Source: Aedes albopictus
Lineage: Eukaryota > Arthropoda > Insecta > Diptera > Culicidae
Direction of reading: 5' to 3'
Assembly (NCBI RefSeq): GCF_035046485.1
Contig: NW_026917332.1
Location: 1 to 64,000, forward strand
DNA: 64,000 nucleotides
Shown: positions 13,061 through 23,634 of the stretch, piece by piece
Numbering within the stretch: position 1 is the stretch's first letter
Layout: each line of letters starts with the position of its first letter
Translations under genes and position numbers: made by a program
The notes under the pieces: model-generated
The model's database searches: none
What the model saw: only the letters and a program-made list of their open reading frames with translations
Told to the model about the DNA's origin: nothing

Positions 13061-14877
13061 ATCCTCGTAGTATTATGAGGAGAATCCTCGCAGGATTCTG
13101 AGGAGAATCCTCGCACGATTCTGAGGAGAATCCTCGCAGGATTCTGAGGAGAATCCTCGCAGGATTCTGAGGAAAATCCTCGCAGGATTCTGAGGAGAAT
13201 CCTCGCAGGATTCTGAGGAGAATCCTCTCAGGATTCTGACGAGAATCCTCTCAGGATTCTGAGGAGAATCCTCTCAGGATTCTGAGGAGAATCCTCTCAG
13301 GATTCTGACGAGAATCCTCGCAGGATTCTGAGGAGAATCCTAGCAGGATTCTGAGGAGAATCCTCGCAGGATTCTGAGGAAAATCCTCTCAGGATTCTGA
13401 GGAGAATCCTCTCAGAATTTTGAGGAGAATCCTCTCAGGATTCTGACGAGAATTCTCTCAGGATTCTGAGGAGAATCCTCTCAGGATTCTGAGGAGAATC
13501 CTCTCAGAATTCTGAGGAGAATCCTTTCAGGATTCTGACGAGAATTCTCTCAGGATTCTGACGAGAATCCTCTCAGGATTCTGACGAGAATCCTCGCAGG
13601 ATTCTGACGAGAATCCTCGTAGTATTATGAGGAGAATCCTAGCAGGATTCTGAGGAGAATCCTCGCACGATTCTGAGGAGAATCCTCGCAGGATTCTGAG
13701 GAGAATCCTCGCAGGATTCTGAGGAAAATCCTCACAGGATTCTGAGGAGAATCCTCGCAGGATTCTGAGGAAAATCCTCGCAGGATTCTGAGGAGAATCC
13801 TCGCAGGATTCTGAGGAGAATCCTCGCAGAATTCTGAAGAGAATCCTTTCAGGATTCTGAGGAGAATCCTTTCAGGATTCTGATCAGAATCCTTTCAGGA
13901 TTCTGAGGAGAATCCTTTCAGGATTCTGAGGAGAATCCTTTCAGGATTCTGAGGAGAATCCTCGTAGTATTATGAGGAGAATCCTCGCAGGATTCTGAGG
14001 AGAATCCTCGCACGATTCTGAGGAGAATCCTCGCAGGATTCTGAGGAGAATCCTCGCAGGATTCTGAGGAAAATCCTCGCAGGATTCTGAGGAGAATCCT
14101 CGCAGGATTCTGAGGAGAATCCTCTCAGGATTCTGACGAGAATCCTCTCAGGATTCTGAGGAGAATCCTCTCAGGATTCTGAGGAGAATCCTCTCAGGAT
14201 TCTGAGGAGAATCCTCTCAGGATTCTGACGAGAATCCTCGCAGGATTCTGAGGAGAATCCTAGCAGGATTCTGAGGAGAATCCTCGCAGGATTCTGAGGA
14301 AAATCCTCTCAGGATTCTGAGGAGAATCCTCTCAGAATTTTGAGGAGAATCCTCTCAGGATTCTGACGAGAATTCTCTCAGGATTCTGAGGAGAATCCTC
14401 TCAGGATTCTGAGGAGAATCCTCTCAGAATTCTGAGGAGAATCCTTTCAGGATTCTGACGAGAATTCTCTCAGGATTCTGACGAGAATCCTCTCAGGATT
14501 CTGACGAGAATCCTCGCAGGATTCTGACGAGAATCCTCGTAGTATTATGAGGAGAATCCTAGCAGGATTCTGAGGAGAATCCTCGCACGATTCTGAGGAG
14601 AATCCTCGCAGGATTCTGAGGAGAATCCTCGCAGGATTCTGAGGAAAATCCTCACAGGATTCTGAGGAGAATCCTCGCAGGATTCTGAGGAAAATCCTCG
14701 CAGGATTCTGAGGAGAATCCTCGCAGGATTCTGAGGAGAATCCTCGCAGAATTCTGAAGAGAATCCTTTCAGGATTCTGAGGAGAATCCTTTCAGGATTC
14801 TGATCAGAATCCTTTCAGGATTCTGAGGAGAATCCTTTCAGGATTCTGAGGAGAATCCTTTCAGGATTCTGAGGAGA
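13061..14877. repeat. ~0.9-kb tandem duplication within A2
   Basis: Two successive copies run from about 13061 to 13957 and from 13958 to 14877. The marker TAGTATTATG sits at 13068 and 13965 (lag 897, 39 units) and again at 13620 and 14540 (lag 920, 40 units). The TGATCAG variant at about 13882 and 14802 also lags 920. The second copy therefore carries one extra unit. Rare variants are shared in order, so this duplication is young. Confidence 0.9.
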
Positions 14878-17107
14878 ATCCTTTCAGGATTCTGAGGAGA
14901 ATCCTCTCAGGATCCTGAGGAGAATCCTTTCAGGATTCTGAGGAGAATCCTTTCAGGATTCTGAGGAGAATCCTTTCAGGATTCTGAGGAGAATCCTTTC
15001 AGGATTCTGAGGAGAATCCTTTCAGGATTCTGAGGAGAATCCTTTCAGGATTCTGAGGAGAATCCTTTCAGGATTCTGAGGAGAATCCTCTCAGGATTCT
15101 GAGGAGAATCCTCTCAGGATTCTGAGGAGAATCCTCTCAGGATTCTGAGGGAATCGTTTCAGGATTCTGAGGAGAATCCTTTCAGGATTCTGAGGAGAAT
15201 TCTTTCAGGATTCTGAGGAGAATCCTTTCAGGATTCTGAGGAGAATCCTTTCAGGATTCTGAGGGAATCTTTTCAGGATTCTGAGGAGAATCCTTTCAGG
15301 ATTCTGAGTAGAATCCTTTCAGGATTCTGAGTAGAATCCTTTCAGGATTCTGAGGAGAATCCTTTCAGAATTCTGAGGAGAATCCTTTCAGGATTCTGAG
15401 GAGAATCCTTTCAGGATTCTGAGGAGAATCCTTTCAGGATTCTGAGGAGAATCCTTTCAGGATTCTGAGGAGAATCCGTTCAGGATTCTGAGGAGAATCC
15501 TTTCAGGATTCTGAGGAGAATCCTTTCAGGATTCTGAGGAGAATCCTTTCAGGATTCTGAGGAGAATCCTTTCAGGATTCTGAGGAGAATCCTTTCAGGA
15601 TTCTGAGGAGAATCCTTTCAGGATTCTGAGGAGAATCCTTTCAGGATTCTGAGGAGAATCCTTTCAGGATTCTGAGGAGAATCCTTTCAGGATTCTGAGG
15701 AGAATCCTTTCAGGATTCTGAGGAGAATCCTTTCAGGACTCTGAGGATAATCTTTTCAGGATTCTGAGGAGAATCCTTTCAGGATTCTGAGGAGAATCCT
15801 TTCAGGATTCTGAGGAGAATCCTTTCAGGATTCTGAGGAGAATCCTTTCAGGATTCTGAGGAGAATCCTTTCAGGATTCTGAGGAGAATCCTTTCAGGAT
15901 TCTGAGGAGAATCCTTTCAGGATTCTGAGGAGAATCCTTTCAGGATTCTGAGGAGAATCCTTTCAGGATTCTGAGGAGAATCCTTTCAGGATTCTGAGGA
16001 GAATCCTTTCAGGATTCTGAGGAGAATCCTTTCAGGATTCTGAGGAGAATCCTTTCAGGATTCTGAGGAGAATCCTTTCAGGATTCTGAGGAGAATCCTT
16101 TCAGGATTCTGAGGAGAATCCTTTCAGGATTCTGAGGAGAATCCTTTCAGGATTCTGAGGAGAATCCTTTCAGGATTCTGAGGAGAATCCTTTCAGGATT
16201 CTGAGGAGAATCCTTTCAGGATTCTGAGGAGAATCCTTTCAGGATTCTGAGGAGAATCCTTTCAGGATTCTGAGGAGAATCCTTTCAGGATTCTGAGGAG
16301 AATCCTTTCAGGATTCTGAGGAGAATCCTTTCAGGATTCTGAGGAGAATCCTTTCAGGATTCTGAGGAGAATCCTTTCAGGATTCTGAGGAGAATCCTTT
16401 CAGGATTCTGAGGAGAATCCTTTCAGGATTCTGAGGAGAATCCTTTCAGGATTCTGAGGAGAATCCTTTCCGGATTCTGAGGAGAATCCTTTCCGGATTC
16501 TGAGGAGAATCCTTTCAGGATTCTGAGGAGAATCCTTTCAGGATTCTGAGGAGAATCCTTTCAGGATTCTGAGGAGAATCCTCTCAGGATTCTGAGGAGA
16601 ATCCTTTCAGGATTCTGAGGAGAATTCTTTCAGGATTCTGAGGAGAATCCTTTCAGGATTCTGAGGAGAATCCTTTCAAGATTTTGAAGAGAATCCTTTC
16701 AGGATTCTGAGGAGAATCCTTTCAGGATTCTGAGGAGAATCCTTTCAGGATTCTGAGGAGAATCCTTTCAGGATTCTGAGGAGAATCCTTTCAGGATTCT
16801 GAGGAGAATCCTTTCAGGATTCTGAGGAGAATCCTTTCAGGATTCTGAGGAGAATTCTTTCAGGATTCTGAGGAGAATCCTTTCAGGATTCTGAGGAGAA
16901 TTCTTTCAGGATTCTGAGGAGAATCCTTTCAGGATTCTGAGGAGAATCCTCTCAGGATTCTGAGGAGAATCCTATCAGGATTCTGAGGAGAATCCTCTCA
17001 GGATTCTGAGGAGAATCTTCTCAGGATTCTGAGGAGAATCCTCTCAGGATTCTGAGGAGAATCCTCTCAGGATTCTGAGGAGAATCCTTTCAGGATACTG
17101 AGGAGTA

Positions 17108-17701
17108 AAGACCGCCCCGGAAAGTATGGACGCAAAAAGAAAATACTGGCATTAAACAATTATTGATAACTCGTTCTTTTTGAAGGATGCATCCTGTTGA
17201 TCAACCTATTCTCTCAACATGTGTGCAGCGGTTTGTACGATTCCAACAGTTTGTTTCAAAATACATAAACTTTTAGCGGAACACCATCAAAAAATTGTGC
17301 ACAAATGATGAACAGAGCTTAAAATGCCACTTAGGAAATGAGCAAATTATGGAAAGAGTAAATAAGAAAACCATGTTAGCAGCAAACAGAAATCATGGTA
17401 GGAAGAACACGTTTGAGCATACGCAAAAATTGGATTAAAAATAAAGGTTCTGCTAACCCACGTTTGCCTAGAATTATAAGAAAGGTATTTAAGCGCAAGA
17501 AAAAAAAGTCTAATTTACACAGAGCGGGTTATGCCCAAAAAAGTTACCATTTCGAATTCCAATGTTCATTGTGACAAAGAACGTTTGAATTATCGATCTT
17601 ATAGTACGCAGAAACAGCCAAAACAAAGTCCGAAACAAGAACCATCGATCAGTCCCAGACATCTGAAGATTAGGTGCGTCCATACTTTCTGGGGCAGTCT
17701 T
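17108..17701. mobile_element. Non-autonomous Tc1/mariner-type element (594 bp)
   Basis: The element interrupts array A2. Its ends are 26-base inverted repeats, beginning AAGACYGCCCCRGAAAGTAT and continuing GGACGC, with two mismatches. They lie at 17108-17133 and 17676-17701. TA is present on both sides (17106-17107 and 17702-17703), which is the target duplication used by Tc1/mariner transposases. Removing the element and one TA leaves GAGGAGTATACTCTT, which is how the neighbouring units at about 17720 and 17743 read, so the empty site is visible locally. At 594 bp it is too short for a transposase of about 340 residues. An open frame starting at 17531 runs out through the right end into the array and shows no transposase motif. 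It is most likely an internally deleted element moved in trans. Confidence 0.88.
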
Positions 17702-17997
17702 TATACTCTTAGGATTATTGAGGAGTATACTCTCAGGATTCTGAGGAGTATACTCTTAGGATTCTGAGGAGAATACTCCCAGGATTCTGAGGAAAATATT
17801 CTCAGGATTCAAAGGAAAATCCTTTAAGAGAATCCTGTCAGGATTTTGAAGAGAATCCTCTCAGGATACTGTGGAGAATCCTCTCAAGATTCTGAGGAGA
17901 ATCCTCTCAGGTTTCTGTGGAGAATCATTGCCGGATTCTGAGGAGATTTCTCTCAGAATTCTGAGGAGAATCCTCTCTGGATTCTGAGGAGAATTGT
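17702..17997 (-). repeat. 23-bp array A2, distal part beyond the transposon
   Basis: About a dozen degenerate units continue A2 past the inserted element. The first few carry GAGTATACTC in place of GAGAATCCTC, which gave the element its TA target. Units decay toward 17997, where the array stops at AATTGTGATG. Confidence 0.93.
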
Positions 17998-20146
17998 GAT
18001 GATTTTTAGCAAAATCAGCAAGCTGATGCGTAGATGTAATAATCCAGTTGCGTTTATGAGCTATGTAATGATAAATTTTAGCTACTCTTCAACATTTACA
18101 ACAACCAGTTTCCCTTTTTCATTCTGAGTGCATTTTATGAAAATCTTCATTCGTAAGCACCTCTCTCATTCAGACCCATGAAATCCTAAACATCCTTCTA
18201 GTTAGGCTCGTTACCATCAGTCGGTCGACCCAGTAGGTGTACTGGTCCCAGGCTTTTTACACACAAATAATTTTATTCATCAGTTGCCGCCGGCCGGCTT
18301 ACTTCAGTTTCCCAATGAATGGGAATCGGTTCTCTAAAACCAAACCTCTCCATTCCGAAAGTTATGACGTTAATGAAAAAGAATTAATTTTCTACCGAAG
18401 TGGAAGCACCGTGCGGCATTCTCCGGGTTTCCGAGTTGTTGTGGCCAGGACCGGTTGGGCGCCACGCAAACTTAGGCGGATGGACACATAATTCATTAAT
18501 TATTCGGTAAATTTCGCACCAGCCGGCGGCGGAAAACTCCCAATAAATGGTCCCCTCGAGATGTTGGGGGGGTTCGAATTTTGGGCGACCCGCGAAGAAA
18601 ATATTTTCTAAAAAGTTTCTTCATGATGATACTTGGTGGAATCGATTAGCTGAGAAGTGTCCCCTTTGGAGAGTTCTTTTTAGTTTGTGAGTATATGAAA
18701 AAAAAAAAAAAATTAGATCGCTGTTTCTGCTCGGGTTCCTCCTGAAAATGATTCACGTTTCTCGTCGTTTTGTGGATGAAGCTGCAACTCACCAAACGAA
18801 TCGATCCACTATCGAATTGAATCGAAAGCGAAGTGCGGTATCTGTAGCACACAGTAAAAAAGGTTAATGTTATCTCAAGCCATTCGGGCGAATTTCAAGA
18901 AAAATACAAAAAAAAAGAAAATTCTATCGGGACTCGAACCCTGGTCCCCGGAGTGAGAGCCACATCCGGCGTCACACGTCTATTTCGTCAACAATTGGAA
19001 CATCGCTAAAACGTCAAATTTTCCACAGCGCATTTTTACTGTGCACAGCTCATCGATTTCAGGACAACAGCAAGGATATGCTGCTACTAGCACAAGGGAA
19101 AAGAGATTTATCTCCGATGTTTCCGGTATCGTTCGTTCGTTCGTTGGTTCGTCCGTCTGTTAGCCCTAAAAAGCTCCATATTGCTGACTCCCAACATTGC
19201 ATTGGAACGAATGAACGACCGAACCGACATACGTTTATTATTATGTCTATCGATATCCGCTCATGTCGGGACTTTGAGGCAGGCAGGCAGGCAGGCCTTT
19301 CAGAAGCTGAATGTGGAGAGTATTTTCCGAACTTTATGTGTAGGTACGTTTCGAGACTTATTTCAATAAGCGCGATGGAGTTGGAGCAGTTGGAGAGGTA
19401 GTTTTGTTACCGGGCACAGAATTTCTCCTGGGGAACGTACGAACGAGCAAGTCAAATGTAAATGATTTTTCCGCTTCGAGCTATGGTAGGACAAGGAAAC
19501 CATCTGCCTAGGTGGTGGGGGGAGGGGGCGTGAAAGCTCTTACGAGACACCGGAAGTGCGATAGGACCAGTATAGGGCTGCCTCCTGGCCGTGTGTGTAT
19601 GCGATTCTCAGATGCCGGGGAAAAGTTGTTCGTATCCGGTTTTCCTCTGGCTGAACGAGGAATAATGTGGGTGCAGCACAGGTGAGAAGAAGGATTGTTG
19701 GAACGAAAATTACCATTTATTAGGTCGATTCATTGTAATTGGTTGAACAGTTCGAGAAAGAATTGTTGAATTTTTCACTGAGGGGATGCATTTATCCGGG
19801 TAATTCATTCAATTTGCAGGTGGAACGTTTTTCTCGATGCAACAAATGATTGTGCCGGTAATTGATCCAATTTAAAATCCCACTTTGGCTCGTAATTGCG
19901 GTGCAATTTCTAACAGGTGGTGTTGATTTCATCTGTATGTATTATTTGAAAGATTGAAGAAATCAAGCGTAATTTAAAACGGATTTCAAACAGAATCCCT
20001 TAAATTCATTTAATTAGGACCATTTAAGCGTTGTAATTCGAACAAGAGTTCTCAGGGTCTGAGTAGTTTCTTTATTAAGTAGAAATTCTGCAAAGAATTC
20101 TAAGAAATTCTGAAAATCCGTAAAAATATCGTCTGAAGTCTCTGAG
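17998..20146. other. Unique island between A2 and A3; no gene seen
   Basis: This island holds the small inverted-repeat element at 18850-19043, a run of T/A at about 18699-18713, a TCGT run near 19131-19150 and a GGCA run at about 19281-19296. Open frames at 18237-18491 and 19078-19401 have no recognisable domain, and the second simply crosses the simple repeats. From about 19985 decayed traces of the 23-bp unit announce A3. Confidence 0.5.
18850..19043. mobile_element. Small inverted-repeat element with tRNA-like B box
   Basis: The ends are CACAGTAAAAA at 18850 and its complement TTTTTACTGTG ending at 19043, giving a 194-bp element. On the minus strand the interior contains GGTTCGAGTCC (18930-18940), an exact match to the polymerase III B-box consensus GGTTCGANNCC, preceded by a GTGGCTCTCACTCCGGGGACC stretch that looks tRNA-derived. 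I could not see a clear target duplication or a convincing A box. It may be a MITE that captured a tRNA-like or SINE core, or a SINE with coincidental ends. The inner end bases resemble those at 44419. Confidence 0.5.
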
Positions 20147-23100
20147 AATCCTCCCAGGATTCTGGTGAGAATCCTCCCAGGATTCTGGTGAGAAACCTCT
20201 CAGGATTCTGGTGAGAATCCTCTCCGGATTCTGGTGAGAATCCTCTCCGGATTCTGGTGAGAATCCTCTCCGGATTCTGGTGAGAATCCTCTCCGGATTC
20301 TGGTGAGAATCCTCTCCGGATTCTGGTGAGAATCCTCTCCGGATTCTGGTGAGAATCCTCTCCGGATTCTGGTGAGAATCCTCTCCGGATTCTGGTGAGA
20401 ATCCTCTCCGGATTCTGGTGAGAATCCTCTCCGGATTCTGGTGAGAATCCTTTCCGGATTCTGGTGAGAATCCTTTCCGGATTCTGGTGAGAATCCTCTC
20501 CGGATTCTGGTGAGAATCCTCTCCGGATTCTGGTGAGAATCCTCTCCGGATTCTGGTGAGAATCCTCTCCGGATTCTGGTGAGAATCCTCTCCGGATTCT
20601 GGTGAGAATCCTCTCCGGATTCTGGTGAGAATCCTCTCCGGATTCTGGTGAGAATCCTCTCCGGATTCTGGTGAGAATCCTCTCCGGATTCTGGTGAGAA
20701 TCCTCTCCGGATTCTGGTGAGAATCCTCTCCGGATTCTGGTGAGAATCCTCTCAGGACTCTGGTGAGAATCCTCTCAGGATTCTGGTGAGAATCCTCTCA
20801 GGATTCTGTCGAGAGTCCTATCAGGATTCTGTCGAGAATCCTATCAGGATTCTGTCGAGAATCCTATCAGGATTCTGTCGAGAATCCTATCAGGATTCTG
20901 TCGAGAATCCTATCAGGATTCTGTCGAGAATCTTATCAGGATTCTGTCGAGAATCCTCTCAGGATTCTGTCGAAAATCCTATCAGGATTCTGTCGAGAAT
21001 CCTATCAGGATTCTGTCGAGAATCCTATCAGGATTCTGTCGAGAATCCTATCAGGATTCTGTCGAAAATCCTCTCAGGATTCTGTCGAGAATCCTCTCAG
21101 GATTCTGTCGAGAATCCTCTCAGGATTCTGTCGAGAATCCTCTCAGGATTCTGTCGAGAATCCTCTCAGGATTCTGTCGAGAATCCTCTCAGGATTTTGT
21201 CGAGAATCCTCTCAGGATTCTGTCGAGAATCCTCTCAGGATTCTGTCGAGAGTCCTATCAGGATTCTGTCGGGAATCCTATCAGGATTCTGTCGAGAATC
21301 CTATCAGGATTCTGTCGAGAATCCTATCAGGATTCTGTCGAGAATCCTATCAGGATTCTGTCGAGAATCCTATCAGGATTCTGTCGAGAATCCTATCAGG
21401 ATTCTGTCGAGAATCCTATCAGGATTCTGTCGAGAATCCTATCAGGATTCTGTCGAGAATCCTATCAGGATTCTGTCGAGAATCCTATCAGGATTCTGTC
21501 GAGAATCCTATCAGGATTCTGTCGAGAATCCTATCAGGATTCTGTCGAGAATCCTATCAGGATTCTGTCGAGAATCCTCTCAGGATTCTGTGGAGAATCC
21601 TCTCAGGATTCTGTCGAGAATCCTCTCAGGATTCTGTCGAGAATCCTCTCAGGATTCTGTCGAGAATCCTCTCAGGATTCTGTCGAGAATCCTCTCAGGA
21701 TTCTGTCGAGAATCCTCTCAGGATTCTGTCGAGAATCCTCTCAGGATTCTGTCGAGAATCCTCTCAGGATTCTGTCGAGAATCCTCTCAGGATTCTGTCG
21801 AGAATCCTCTCAGGATTCTGTCGAGAATCCTCTCAGGATTCTGTCGAGAATCCTCTCAGGATTCTGTCGAGAATCCTCTCAGGATTCTGTCGAGAATCCT
21901 CTCAGGATTCTGTCGAGAATCCTCTCAGGATTCTGTCGAGAATCCTCTCAGGATTCTGTCGAGAATCCTCTCAGGATTCTGTCGAGAATCCTCTCAGGAT
22001 TCTGTCGAGAATCCTCTCAGGATTCTGTCGAGAATCCTCTCAGGAGTCTGTCGAGAATCCTCTCAGGATTCTGTCGAGATTCCTCTCAGGATTCTGTCGA
22101 GAATCCTCTCAGGATTCTGTCGAGAATCCTCTCAGGATTCTGTCGAGAATCCTCTCAGGATTCTGTCGAGAATCCTCTCAGGATTCTGTCGAGAATCCTC
22201 TCAGGATTCTGTCGAGAATCCTCTCAGGATTCTGTCGAGAATCCTCTCAGGATTCTGTCGAGAATCCTCTCAGGATTCTGTCGAGAATCCTCTCAGGATT
22301 CTGTCGAGAATGCTCTCAGGACTCTGTCGGGAATCCTCTCAGGATTCTGTCGAGAATCCTCTCAGGATTCTGTCGAGAATCCTCTCTGGATTCTGTCGAG
22401 AATCCTCTCAGGATTCCGTCGAGAATCCTCTCAGGATTCTGTCGAGAATCCTCTCAAGATTCTGTCGAGAATCCTCTCAGGATTCTGTCGAGAATCCTCT
22501 CAGGATTCTGTCGAGAATCCTCTCAGGATTCTGTCGAGAATCCTCTCAGGATTCTGTCGAGAATCCTCTCAGGATTCTGTCGAGAATCCTCTCAGGATTC
22601 TGTCGAGAATCCTCTCAGGATTCTGTCGAGAATCCTCTCAGGATTCTGTCGAGAATCATCTCAGGATTTTGTCGTGAATTCTGTCAGGATTCTATCGAGA
22701 ATTCTGCCAGGATTCTGTCGAGAATTCTGTCAGGATTCTGTCGAGAATTCTGTCAGGATTATGTCGAGAATTCTCTCAGGATTATGTCGAGAGTTCTGTC
22801 AGGATTCTGTCGAGAATTCTGTCAGGATTCTGTCGAGAATTCTGTCAGGATTCTACCGAGAATTCTGTCAGGATTCTGTCGAGAATTCTGTCAGGATTCT
22901 GTCGAGAATTCTCTCAGGATTCTGTCGAGAATCCTCTCAGGATTCTGTCGAGAATCCTCTCAGGATTTTGTCGTGAATTCTGTCAGGATTCTGTCGAGAA
23001 TTCTGTCAGGATTATGTCGAGAATTCTGTCAGGATTATGTCGAGAATTCTGTCAGGATTATGTCGAGAGTTCTGTCAGGATTCTGTCGAGAATTCTCTCA

Positions 23101-23462
23101 GGATTCTGTTGAGAATTCTCTCAGGATTCTGTTGAGAATTCTCTCAGGGTTCTGTTGTAAATTCTCTCATGATTCTGTCAAAAATCCTCACCGGATTCAG
23201 CAGAGAATCCTTTCTGGATTCTGCAGAGAATCCTCTCAAGATGCAGCAGAGAATCCTCTACGGATTTTGCAGAGAATCCTCTCCGGATTTTTCAGAGAAT
23301 TCTTTCCGGATTTTGCAGAGAATCTTCTCCGAATTTTGGACAGAATCCTTTTTAGGATTCTGCAGAGAATCTTTCCAGGATTCTGCAGCGATTGCGCTCA
23401 GGATTCTGCAGCGATTTCTTTCAGGATTCTGCAGAGAATCCTCTCAGGTTTCTGCAGACAGT
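20147..23462 (-). repeat. 23-bp dual-hairpin array A3 (linkers GGTG, GTCG)
   Basis: About 144 units, in reverse orientation to A1. From 20147 to about 20790 the units read GAATCCTCTCC, GGATTCT, GGTG. From about 20790 the linker is GTCG, with the 3-base loop switching between ATC and CTC in blocks. From about 22660 to 23130 many arms carry GAATTCTGTC instead of GAATCCTCTC. The last 300 bases are decayed with GCAG linkers. A variant GTCGTGAATT recurs at 22671 and 22970 (299 bases, 13 units). The plus strand is stop-free for most of the GTCG part. Confidence 0.97.
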
Positions 23463-23476
23463 TATTACTTAAATAA
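20786..23476 (+). other. 896-codon stop-free frame in A3, judged not a gene
   Basis: The frame begins at an ATG formed by the last base or so of one variant unit and runs to just past the array end. Because 23 is not a multiple of three, it reads the unit in all three phases and yields a 23-residue periodic protein (ILSRILSGFCRESSQDSVEN and so on). With a GTCG linker none of the three phases contains a stop, so openness follows from composition and needs no selection. Translations vary freely wherever the DNA varies, and no signal peptide, domain, start context or splice signal supports translation. Expression as a repeat peptide cannot be excluded from sequence alone. Confidence 0.8.
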
Positions 23477-23551
23477 TCTGTAAGTTGTTTTTCTGTATTT
23501 TTGTTGATAATATTTCCGAGGATCTCATAATTATATAGATGTGCCACTTAC

Positions 23552-23605
23552 TCGCCTATGAATCCTGTCTTTTTCAAGAACTTGTATCTGTTCCAATTGC
23601 CTTAC
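23552..23605 (-). other. Candidate 54-nt cassette exon or recursive-splice exon
   Basis: On the minus strand a strong 3' splice site (CTAACTAA branch-like motif, then a pyrimidine tract, then CAG ending at 23606) is followed by 54 bases and a consensus donor GTAAGT (first G at 23551). Length is a multiple of three. Only one of the three frames is open, and it reads VRQLEQIQVLEKDRIHRR, hydrophilic with spaced Leu/Ile/Val that could be coiled coil. The exon itself starts GTAAGG, so the junction is also a possible recursive-splice site. I cannot assign a parent gene. The alternative is that the 54 bases are an RS-exon that is normally skipped. Confidence 0.4.
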
Positions 23606-23634
23606 CTGAAAAGAGAAAGGATAGAAAAATTTAG
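23601..23634 (-). promoter_or_regulatory. Recursive-splicing (ratchet point) site, minus strand
   Basis: Read on the minus strand, a CTAACTAA motif (about 23630-23637) precedes a pyrimidine-rich tract and CAG, directly followed by GTAAG (junction 23606/23605). This juxtaposed acceptor-donor arrangement is the consensus of recursive splice sites known from long Drosophila introns. Regenerating a 5' splice site would require GTAAGG to be used as donor, a fair but not perfect match. The next GTAAGT lies 54 bases downstream, the arrangement expected for exon definition of such sites. Confidence 0.55.

Larger units (their letters stand above)
6895..17105 (-). repeat. 23-bp dual-hairpin array A2, main part
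   Basis: About 440 units make this the largest array in the window. On the + strand it reads AGAATCCTCTC, AGGATTCT, GAGG, which is the reverse orientation to A1. Loop classes come in blocks: CTC to about 8440, CGC with GACG linkers to about 9540, TTC to about 12230, CTC/CGC to about 14750, then TTC again. Three 22-base units (near 9586, 10251, 10365) and two more (near 15148, 15255) act as length markers and prove internal duplication. The GAGG linker creates TGA next to the arm, so frames along the + strand close, and no long open frame runs here apart from one short minus-strand stretch (9114-9416) in the CGC class. Confidence 0.97.

Noticed and set aside
6895..17105. CRISPR array
   Set aside because: Repeat and spacer do not alternate. 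The unit is a continuous 23-bp tandem repeat with no unique spacers, and the context is eukaryotic with no cas genes.
17531..17767. Transposase gene in the Tc1-type element
   Set aside because: The frame crosses the right inverted repeat into satellite and has no DDE or helix-turn-helix pattern I can see.
18921..18985. Functional tRNA gene on the minus strand
   Set aside because: The B box is perfect, but I could not form a full cloverleaf or a good A box, and it lies inside an inverted-repeat element.
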